NCBI GenBank assembly: GCA_050014815.1 | Contig: JBEKCP010000102.1 | Span: 1-12,375, forward strand | Direction: 5' to 3' | From: JBEKCP01 sp050014815 | GTDB lineage: Bacteria; Planctomycetota; Planctomycetia; Pirellulales; Thermoguttaceae | DNA length: 12,375 bases | Shown: positions 7,244 through 12,375 of the stretch, piece after piece | Layout: every line of letters begins with the position of its first letter | Numbering within the stretch: the first letter of the stretch is position 1 | The notes under the pieces: model-generated | What the model was told of the DNA's origin: nothing | What the model saw: only the letters and a program-made list of their open reading frames with translations | The model's database searches: none | Made by a program: the position numbers and the translations under genes

Positions 7244-8320
7244 ATGATGAGAATGTTAGTAATCATATCTCGGAGACTGCTGCTGGTCGCCGGCGGCCTT
7301 CTCTTGCTGACCGGTTGCAAGCCGTCGGCCGATTCCGTGACGTTGCGAAACGTCTCCTACGACCCTACCCGGGAACTCTACAAGGATTACAACGAGGCGT
7401 TCAAGCAGCACTGGAAGGAACTGACCGGCCAGCGTGTCGAGATTGAGATGGTGCACGGGGGCTCGGGCAAGCAGGCCCGGGCGGTCATCGAGGGCCTGGA
7501 AGCGTCAGTCTTGACCCTGGCGCTGGCCTACGACATCGACGCGGTCGCCCAACAGGCGGAGCTGCTGGCGGCCGATTGGCAGGGCCGTCTGCCCAATCGT
7601 AGTTGCCCCTACACCTCGACGATCGTTTTCCTCGTCCGCAAGGGCAATCCCAAAGGGATTCACAACTGGGACGACCTGGTGCGTGACGGAGTTACGGTGA
7701 TTACGCCCGATCCGAAGACTTCCGGGGGGGCGCGGTGGAACTACCTGGCCGCCTGGGGATACGTCTTGCAGCGGGAGTTGGGCGACCTCAAGAGGGTCCG
7801 CGATCCCAAGCAGTCCGAGGCCGTGGCGAAGGCGCAGGACGCGGCCCGGCAATTCGTCTCGGAACTCTACCATCACGTGCCGCAACTCGATTCCGGGGCC
7901 CGCGGCGCCACGATGACCTTTACGCGGCGGAACAAGGGGGACGTGCTCTTGGCCTGGGAGAACGAGGCGTTTCTGGCGATCCGCGAGTTTCCTGAGGACC
8001 AGCTCGAGATGGTTGTCCCGGCGGTGAGCATCCTGGCCGAGCCGCCGGTGGCGGTCGTCGACAAGGTGGTTGACGAGCAGGGCACGCGGCACGCGGCGGA
8101 GGAGTATCTCCGGTACCTGTACTCGCGCGAGGGCCAGACGATCGTCGCCAAGAACTTCTATCGTCCGTCGGACCGCAAGGGGGTGCCGGAGGAGTACCTG
8201 AAGCGGTTCTCCGATCTGAAGCTGTTTACCGTGGACGAGGTGTTTGGCGGGTGGAGCGAGGCGCAAAAGACCCATTTCGCCGACGGCGGCACGTTCGATC
8301 AGATTTATGCGGCCAAGTAG
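7244..8320 (+). CDS. sbp: Sulfate/thiosulfate ABC transporter substrate-binding lipoprotein
   Basis: Predicted 358-residue solute-binding protein. The N-terminus has basic residues, a hydrophobic stretch (about 11-22) and a lipobox LLTGC with Cys25, so it should be a lipoprotein anchored at the outer face of the inner membrane, unlike the soluble periplasmic Sbp/CysP of E. coli. Family motifs: VSYDPTRELYKDYN (37-50), HGGSGKQARAVIEG (71-84), DPKTSGGARWNYLAAWGY (156-173) and the C-terminal YLYSREGQTI...FYRP region. These form the sulfate-binding cleft of the Sbp family. The length is near the family norm. It is the first gene of the plus-strand transporter operon. The start at 7244 is followed by further ATGs at 7247 and 7253, and no strong ribosome site is visible, so the exact start is uncertain by a few residues. 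Choice between sulfate and thiosulfate cannot be made from sequence. Confidence 0.93.
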   Translation: MMRMLVIISRRLLLVAGGLLLLTGCKPSADSVTLRNVSYDPTRELYKDYNEAFKQHWKELTGQRVEIEMVHGGSGKQARAVIEGLEASVLTLALAYDIDAVAQQAELLAADWQGRLPNRSCPYTSTIVFLVRKGNPKGIHNWDDLVRDGVTVITPDPKTSGGARWNYLAAWGYVLQRELGDLKRVRDPKQSEAVAKAQDAARQFVSELYHHVPQLDSGARGATMTFTRRNKGDVLLAWENEAFLAIREFPEDQLEMVVPAVSILAEPPVAVVDKVVDEQGTRHAAEEYLRYLYSREGQTIVAKNFYRPSDRKGVPEEYLKRFSDLKLFTVDEVFGGWSEAQKTHFADGGTFDQIYAAK

Positions 8321-8330
8321 GCGTAGACTG

Positions 8331-8500
8331 TCTCGTTCCCACGGTCCTCCGTGGGAACGCACTGAGTGGACGCTCCGCGTCCCCGAGTGGGCACCCCCAC
8401 TACAACGGCGGCACCTCCATGGGGAAGGGCCGCGGGAGCGGCCGGCGGGTGCGTTCCCACGCGGAGCGTGGGAACGAGACGTTCCGCACACGGAGTGTGC
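8331..8500. repeat. Six-hairpin palindromic element between sbp and cysT
   Basis: Six perfect stem-loops follow one another: 8335-8358 (10-bp stem GTTCCCACGG), 8368-8382 (GGACGC/GCGTCC), 8386-8401 (AGTGGG/CCCACT), 8429-8442 (GCCGC/GCGGC), 8453-8475 (10-bp stem GTTCCCACGC) and 8486-8500 (GCACAC/GTGTGC). The two 10-bp hairpins are mirror-placed: TCTCGTTCCCACG at 8331 is the exact reverse complement of CGTGGGAACGAGA ending at 8479, and the inner flanks also pair. The element therefore has nested inverted symmetry, like a bacterial interspersed mosaic element. It begins 10 bases after the sbp stop and could protect the sbp message or reduce read-through into cysT. There is no T-run, so a simple intrinsic terminator is unlikely. 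I see no gene in 8321-8518. Confidence 0.82.
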
Positions 8501-8509
8501 AGGATACAT

Positions 8510-8513
8510 GGAG
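8510..8513 (+). promoter_or_regulatory. Ribosome binding site for cysT
   Basis: GGAG five bases before the ATG at 8519. It places the cysT start downstream of the hairpin element and argues against longer in-frame extensions that would translate through the repeats. Confidence 0.6.
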
Positions 8514-8518
8514 ACGCG

Positions 8519-9358
8519 ATGAAAGCCTTTGCACTCCAATGGAAGAGACCCAGCGTGTTGCCCGGCTTCGGCCTGGCGATGGGGTTTACGATCCTCTACC
8601 TGTCGCTGGTGGTGCTCATCCCGCTGGCCGCGCTGGTGGTGAAGTCGGCCGCGACGGGCTCCGCGCGGTTCTGGGCGGCGGCCACGGACGGCCGGGTCGT
8701 GGCGGCCTACAAGCTGACCTTCGGGGCGTCGTTGATCGCCGCCGGCCTGAACGCCCTCTTCGGCTTCATCGTCGCCTGGGTTCTGGTTCGATACGCCTTT
8801 CCGGGCAAGCGACTCCTGGATGCGATGGTCGATCTTCCGTTCGCCCTGCCGACGGCCGTCTCGGGCATTGCGCTGGCCACGCTCTACGACCACGACGGCT
8901 GGATCGGACGATGGCTTTATCCCTTGGGGATCGACGTGACCGGCACGCGATTGGCCGTGGTCGTGGCCTTGACGTTCATCGGGCTGCCGTTCGTGGTGCG
9001 GACGCTGCAGCCGGCCCTGGAAGACCTCGACCCGGAGATCGAGGAGGCGGCCGCCAGCCTCGGCGCCGGCCGGCTCCAGGCTTTCTTCCGCGTGATCTTG
9101 CCGGCGGTGTTGCCGTCGTTGTTGACCGGCTTCGCCCTGGCCCTGGCCCGCGCGCTGGGCGAATATGGCTCCGTGATCTTCATCGCCAGCAACGTGCCCA
9201 TGTATACCGAGATCGTTCCCAAGTTGATCTACACGAAACTCGATCAGTTCGACTATGTCGGGGCGACGGCCATCGGCGCGGTGATGTTGGCCGCGTCGTT
9301 CGTGCTGCTGTTGGTCATCAACCTGTTGCAGTGGTGGAGTCGCCGCTATGCGCATTGA
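8519..9358 (+). CDS. cysT: Sulfate ABC transporter permease CysT (CysU)
   Basis: Predicted 279-residue inner-membrane permease of the CysT/CysU type. Hydrophobic segments are visible at about 18-41, 67-91, 104-123, 145-165, 197-218 and 247-269, giving six helices, the usual number. The cytoplasmic coupling (EAA) loop reads EEAAASLGAGRLQAFFRVILP (about 175-195), the site that docks onto the ATPase. LDAMVDLPFALPTAVSGIAL and RALGEYGSVIFIASNVP are strongly conserved sulfate-permease stretches. It pairs with CysW to form the channel through which sulfate delivered by the binding protein enters. The start is the ATG at 8519, preceded by GGAG. The 3' end overlaps cysW by 11 bases, indicating coupled translation. 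It is separated from sbp by the hairpin element, so its expression may be lower than that of sbp. Confidence 0.95.
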   Translation: MKAFALQWKRPSVLPGFGLAMGFTILYLSLVVLIPLAALVVKSAATGSARFWAAATDGRVVAAYKLTFGASLIAAGLNALFGFIVAWVLVRYAFPGKRLLDAMVDLPFALPTAVSGIALATLYDHDGWIGRWLYPLGIDVTGTRLAVVVALTFIGLPFVVRTLQPALEDLDPEIEEAAASLGAGRLQAFFRVILPAVLPSLLTGFALALARALGEYGSVIFIASNVPMYTEIVPKLIYTKLDQFDYVGATAIGAVMLAASFVLLLVINLLQWWSRRYAH

Positions 9359-10205
9359 GAGACGGATCACCGAGCCCGCGGCCGTCCGGCGGCTCCTGGT
9401 GGGCACGGCCGTCGCTTTCCTGGGCCTGTTCCTGCTCCTGCCGCTCGTGGCGATCTTTACGCAGGCATTCGAGAAGGGCGCGGCCGTCTATTTTTCCGCC
9501 CTGGTCCATCCCGACACCCTGCGGGCGATCCGCCTGACGCTGTTGGCCGCCCTGGTGGCCGTGCCGATGGGAACGATCTTCGGCATCGCCGCCGCCTGGG
9601 CCATCGCGAAGTTCGATTTCGCCGGCAAGAACGTCCTGGTGACGCTCGTGGACCTGCCGTTCTCGGTCTCGCCCGTGATCGCCGGGCTGTTGTTCGTACT
9701 CCTGTTCGGGCGGTTCGGCGTACTGGGGCCGTGGCTGGAGGCCCATGGGATCCGGATCGTGTTCGCCGTGCCGGGCATTCTCGTGGCCACGTTGTTCGTG
9801 ACCTTTCCCTTCGTCGCCCGCGAGCTGATCCCGCTCATGCAGGCCCAGGGCACGGAAGAAGAGGAGGCTGCCCGCTCCCTGGGCGCCGGCGGCTGGCAGA
9901 TCCTCTGGCGCGTCACGCTGCCGAACATCAAGTGGGGATTGCTCTACGGAGTGATCCTCTGCAATGCCCGCGCGATGGGCGAGTACGGCGCCGTGGCGGT
10001 CGTCTCGGCCAACGTCCGCGGGCTCACCAACACGATGACCCTCCACATCGACGACCTCTACAGCGAGGACGTCACGGCGGCCTTCGCGGTCGCGTCGCTC
10101 CTGGCCGTGCTGGGCCTGGTGACGCTCGTGGTCAAGTCGGCGGTCGAGTGGCAAGTTGCGCGGCAGATAACTGCCGTCCGCGAGGAAATCAAGGTGACAC
10201 TATGA
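9348..10205 (+). CDS. cysW: Sulfate ABC transporter permease CysW
   Basis: Predicted 285-residue inner-membrane permease, partner of CysT. Hydrophobic segments appear near 16-40, 62-86, 96-120, 138-157, 193-210 and 243-264. The coupling loop is EEEAARSLGAGGWQILWRVTLP (about 171-192, split by no insertion). VDLPFSVSPVIAGLLFVLLFG and RAMGEYGAVAVVSANVRG with TLHIDDLYSE are characteristic of CysW rather than CysT. The ATG at 9348 lies inside the last codons of cysT and has GGAG eight bases upstream; the stop overlaps the cysA start as ATGA. The tight overlaps mean cysT, cysW and cysA are made as one translationally coupled unit. Confidence 0.95.
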   Translation: MRIERRITEPAAVRRLLVGTAVAFLGLFLLLPLVAIFTQAFEKGAAVYFSALVHPDTLRAIRLTLLAALVAVPMGTIFGIAAAWAIAKFDFAGKNVLVTLVDLPFSVSPVIAGLLFVLLFGRFGVLGPWLEAHGIRIVFAVPGILVATLFVTFPFVARELIPLMQAQGTEEEEAARSLGAGGWQILWRVTLPNIKWGLLYGVILCNARAMGEYGAVAVVSANVRGLTNTMTLHIDDLYSEDVTAAFAVASLLAVLGLVTLVVKSAVEWQVARQITAVREEIKVTL

Positions 10206-11269
10206 GCATCGACGTCCAGCGGATCAACAAGACCTTCGGCACGTTTGCGGCCCTGCGGGACGTGAGTCTCACGGTCCAGACGGGCGAGCTGGTGGCCCTC
10301 CTGGGGCCGTCGGGCTCCGGAAAAACCACGCTCTTGCGGATCATCGCGGGCCTGGAGCAGGCGGACCGCGGGAGCGGGCCCATCCTGTTCCACGAGGAAG
10401 ACGTTGCCCGCCGCGACGTCGGCAGCCGCCACGTCGGTTTCGTCTTCCAGCACTACGCCCTGTTCCGGCACATGACGGTATTCGAGAACGTGGCGTTCGG
10501 GCTGCGGGTGCGTCCGCGGCGGCTGCGGCCCTCGCGCAGCCTGATCAAGTACAAAGTGATGCGGCTGTTGAAGCTCGTGCAGCTTGAGGCCCTGGCCACC
10601 CGATATCCCCACCAGCTTTCCGGGGGCCAGCGGCAGCGGGTCGCCCTGGCCCGGGCCCTGGCGATCGAACCCAAGGTGCTCTTGTTGGACGAGCCGTTCG
10701 GGGCCCTGGACGCCCGCGTCCGCCAGGAGTTGCGGCAGTGGCTCCGCCGCCTGCACGACGAGATCCACCTGACCAGCGTCTTTGTGACCCACGACCAGGA
10801 CGAGGCGATGGAGCTGGCCGACCGCGTGCTGGTGATGAACCAGGGGCGGATCGAGCAGATCGGCACGCCCGACGTCGTCTTCCACCACCCGCAGACCGAG
10901 TTCGTCATGAACTTCCTGGGCCAGGTGAACGTGTTCCACGGGCGGCTGGAGAACGGGAAGGTCCACTTCGCCTCGATGGCCGTCGATCCGCCCGACCCGG
11001 TGCGGGTCGAGGACCAGCCGGTGCGGGTCTTCGTCCGCCCGCACGACTTCGAGGTCCAACCCGAGCGCAACGGCCATCCGTGTTTTCGGGCGGTGGTCCA
11101 GCGGATCCACTCGGCCGGCCCGAACGTGCGGCTGGACCTGTTGGCCGACTCGGGCGAGCCCCTGCACGCGGAGATGCCGCAGGACCGGTTCCGCTCGCTG
11201 GGCATCACGGTCGATAGCCAGGTCTTCGTCACGCCGAAAGAGGTAAAGGTCTTCACCGACCAGGGGTGA
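10202..11269 (+). CDS. cysA: Sulfate ABC transporter ATP-binding protein CysA
   Basis: Predicted 355-residue ABC ATPase that drives the CysT/CysW channel. Motifs in order: Walker A GPSGSGKT (35-42), Q-loop FQHYALF (82-88, Gln83), signature LSGGQ (139-143), Walker B LLLDEP (160-165), D-loop GALD and switch His197 in FVTHDQDEA. A C-terminal regulatory region of about 115 residues has TOBE-like strands (PVRVFVRPHDFEV near 273-285), as in CysA proteins. GQVNVFHGRL just after the ATPase domain is also typical. The start at 10202 overlaps the cysW stop as ATGA, with AAGGTG upstream. A longer in-frame extension to 9731 lies inside cysW and is rejected. It is the last gene of the operon; the next gene is convergent, and the repeat array begins about 12 bases after the stop. 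Confidence 0.96.
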   Translation: MSIDVQRINKTFGTFAALRDVSLTVQTGELVALLGPSGSGKTTLLRIIAGLEQADRGSGPILFHEEDVARRDVGSRHVGFVFQHYALFRHMTVFENVAFGLRVRPRRLRPSRSLIKYKVMRLLKLVQLEALATRYPHQLSGGQRQRVALARALAIEPKVLLLDEPFGALDARVRQELRQWLRRLHDEIHLTSVFVTHDQDEAMELADRVLVMNQGRIEQIGTPDVVFHHPQTEFVMNFLGQVNVFHGRLENGKVHFASMAVDPPDPVRVEDQPVRVFVRPHDFEVQPERNGHPCFRAVVQRIHSAGPNVRLDLLADSGEPLHAEMPQDRFRSLGITVDSQVFVTPKEVKVFTDQG

Positions 11270-11280
11270 GGGGATCGCCC

Positions 11281-11478
11281 ACGTCCCCCGCCAGCCGGGC
11301 ACCCGAAGGGTCGGGCGGGTGAACGAGTTTGAAGGGCTGGAACGCGGCAGCGGAACGCCAGACGACCCCTGCCGGCTCGTCCGGCAGGTGAATCAGTTTG
11401 AACCGCTAGAAAGCGGCCGCAGAACGCCACACGACCCCTGCCGGCTCGTCCGGCAGGTGAATCAGTTTGAACCGCTAG
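11281..11478. repeat. Three tandem REP-like palindromic units
   Basis: Copies B and A are near identical: a CCTGCCGG-CTCGT-CCGGCAGG hairpin with a perfect 8-bp stem (A 11368-11388, B 11437-11457), followed by TGAATCAGTTTGAACCGCTA. They lie 69 bases apart. A degenerate first unit has a CCCGCC/GGCGGG stem at 11287-11319 and then TGAACGAGTTTGAA. The 50 bases after the first stem (11320-11369) and after stem A (11389-11438) agree at 41 positions, so whole units, not just hairpins, are tandemly repeated. The array fills the 192-base gap between cysA and the convergent transposase gene and probably acts as a bidirectional transcription barrier as well as a transposase substrate. The last unit runs into the transposase gene. 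Confidence 0.85.
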
Positions 11479-12280
11479 CGCCATGACCATGCCGCACGGC
11501 CTGCATGTCATACTCGCCGAACGTCCCCACGTAGTACGTTGCCTGAAAGACGCGAAGGGACCCCATCGCATACGCTAGGTTGTTCTGGAAGGCTAGCGCG
11601 ATCTCCTGCGGTGAATGCGCGACGTTGCCGCGCAGGGCCATGTGGAGGTGGTCCGGCATCACCGAGAGCCGCGAGATCGCGTGTCCCTTCTTCCGGCCAA
11701 TTGCGAAGCAGCATTCGAGAATCCTTTCCAGCCATTTGTCGTCCGACCTTTGGTACCGCTCCTCGTTCACGAGAACGAGATGGAGATTGTACCAGTATCG
11801 CCCACTGTGCGTTTCGGTCGGTTCTGAGAGATCGACCGCCGGATCGATGACCGAGTACTTCCCCAGGCGTTGGGTGAATGCCGGGTCGTGGAATGTTGCC
11901 TTCGCGACCTGTTGTTCGATATAGCGCTCCACGTCCGCGCGGTGGTTGTGGCCGACCGATCGCACGGCGAGTTTTCGGCTGAAGCCGGCGGCGCAGCCCA
12001 TATTCCGCAGTGCGTGCTGCAAGCGACCCTTCACTCGTGCCGCGAGCAACACCGGCCCGACGTGCGGCAAGGCGCTAAGAACCAATTGGACCATCTTCCC
12101 CGACATTCGCTGCTCCAGCAGTCGCAGCGCGTCAGCCTCCCACTCCACGGCTGCCGCCTTTATCGCTCCGTCGAGCGCCACGGGCAGCAAGCCGCCCACG
12201 CTCAGCCAGCCCGTCCAGCCGTATCGCAATTCGTACGCGGGACGGGCGTTTTCGGCGGCGTAGAGCGGCGTTGGCATCAT
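11462..12280 (-). CDS. REP-associated tyrosine transposase (RAYT), tandem Y1/HUH domains
   Basis: Predicted 272-residue Y1/HUH single-strand transposase. Numbering is from the ATG at 12280 (MMPTPLYAAENARPAYELRY); an ATG at 12277 and a GTG at 12349 inside the right-hand REP are alternatives. The C-terminal half (about 158-265) has the entry strand YNLHLVLV, the metal-binding HUH motif MPDHLH (His211, His213), and YYVGTFGEYDMQAVR, but Gly265 stands where the catalytic tyrosine is expected. The N-terminal half (about 15-125) has the family's KGRLQHALR segment (84-92) and SVGHNHRADVERYIEQQ with candidate catalytic Tyr120, while its HUH position reads VQL (64-66). One domain therefore supplies the tyrosine and the other the HUH. 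Family relatives act on REP hairpins; inverted REP-like elements flank this gene. The stop codon lies within one of them. It is convergent with cysA. Confidence 0.85.
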   Translation of the reverse strand: MMPTPLYAAENARPAYELRYGWTGWLSVGGLLPVALDGAIKAAAVEWEADALRLLEQRMSGKMVQLVLSALPHVGPVLLAARVKGRLQHALRNMGCAAGFSRKLAVRSVGHNHRADVERYIEQQVAKATFHDPAFTQRLGKYSVIDPAVDLSEPTETHSGRYWYNLHLVLVNEERYQRSDDKWLERILECCFAIGRKKGHAISRLSVMPDHLHMALRGNVAHSPQEIALAFQNNLAYAMGSLRVFQATYYVGTFGEYDMQAVRHGHGASGSN

Positions 12281-12327
12281 GGATGGCCCCCGGGGGTTCC
12301 ATGATACGTCGCGGTACGGATGTTCGT

Positions 12328-12372
12328 CTAGCTGCCCAAACTTGTTCACCTGCCGGACGAGCCGGCAGGGGT
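12328..12372. repeat. Right-hand REP-like element, inverted
   Basis: On the minus strand this 45-base stretch matches 11434-11478 at 40 of 45 positions. The hairpin part is identical (stem 12349-12356 with 12362-12369, loop 12357-12361). The hairpin points away from the transposase gene and the CTAG end points toward it, mirroring the left side. The window ends three bases later, so more copies may follow. Confidence 0.85.
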
Positions 12373-12375
12373 CCG

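Larger units (their letters stand above)
11434..12372 (-). mobile_element. RAYT gene bounded by inverted REP-like elements
   Basis: The unit of about 940 bases consists of the transposase gene between two REP-like palindromes in opposite orientation, hairpins outward and CTAG (11475-11478 and 12328-12331) inward. This is the architecture described for RAYT-REP systems, in which the transposase gene sits among the repeats it processes. Whether the unit itself moves, or only the REPs are mobilised, cannot be decided from one copy. No target-site duplication is expected for this family, and the extra tandem copies on the left obscure any boundary. Confidence 0.65.

Noticed and set aside
8366..8518. 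In-frame upstream extension of cysT by 51 codons
   Set aside because: It would translate the hairpin element into low-complexity sequence. The ATG at 8519 has a proper ribosome site and the expected CysT N-terminus.
7505..9406. A 633-codon minus-strand open frame across sbp and cysT
   Set aside because: It crosses the hairpin element and lies opposite strongly conserved transport genes; the translation is rich in Gln, Arg and His without motifs.
11287..11319. Intrinsic terminator after cysA
   Set aside because: The stem is GC-rich but belongs to the REP array and has no T-run. It may still end transcription, but it is better described as a repeat.
11281..11478. CRISPR array
   Set aside because: The repeated unit is a palindrome with diverged but homologous spacers, only three copies are present, there are no cas genes, and a RAYT lies beside it.

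Overview
The window is GC-rich, densely coded bacterial DNA. Several things point to a planctomycete-like Gram-negative bacterium: the LPS-core style glycosyltransferases and kinase, the sigma-54 regulator, and the many short palindromic repeats, including a kind I associate with Pirellulales genomes. That assignment is inference from style, not from a marker gene.

Region 1 (30-5389, minus strand) is an envelope-glycan cluster. Read in transcription order it holds a GT9 heptosyltransferase (WaaF-like), a WaaP/InaA-type sugar kinase, two tandem paralogous GT4 glycosyltransferases, and a class I SAM methyltransferase with an N-terminal zinc ribbon. Kinase, GT4 and GT4 are joined by ATGA stop/start overlaps, and the gaps elsewhere are 15 to 43 bases, so this is probably one operon. 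The content resembles an LPS inner-core locus (WaaF, WaaP, WaaG functions). The kinase gene contains an in-frame 81-base palindromic repeat.

Region 2 (5453-11269) is a sulfate-uptake module. A sigma-54 enhancer-binding activator (minus strand) is divergent from sbp-cysT-cysW-cysA (plus strand), which encode a lipoprotein sulfate-binding protein, two permeases and the ATPase. The 198-base divergent spacer holds a near-perfect -24/-12 sigma-54 promoter (GGCACG-N4-TTGC) directed at sbp. Upstream of it lie repeated CATAT..ACGG motifs that could be activator sites. This suggests sulfur-responsive sigma-54 control of sulfate uptake in place of the usual CysB-type control. A cluster of six perfect stem-loops fills the gap between sbp and cysT, a position comparable to the REP sequences between malE and malF.

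Region 3 (11281-12375) is a REP-associated tyrosine transposase (RAYT, Y1/HUH family) convergent with cysA. Palindromic REP-like elements flank it in inverted orientation: a tandem set of three on the left, one visible copy on the right. The protein appears to be two Y1 domains in tandem. The first keeps the catalytic tyrosine but has lost HUH; the second keeps HUH but has lost the tyrosine. It looks like a single-chain pseudo-dimer with one composite active site, and it is the most unusual object in the window.
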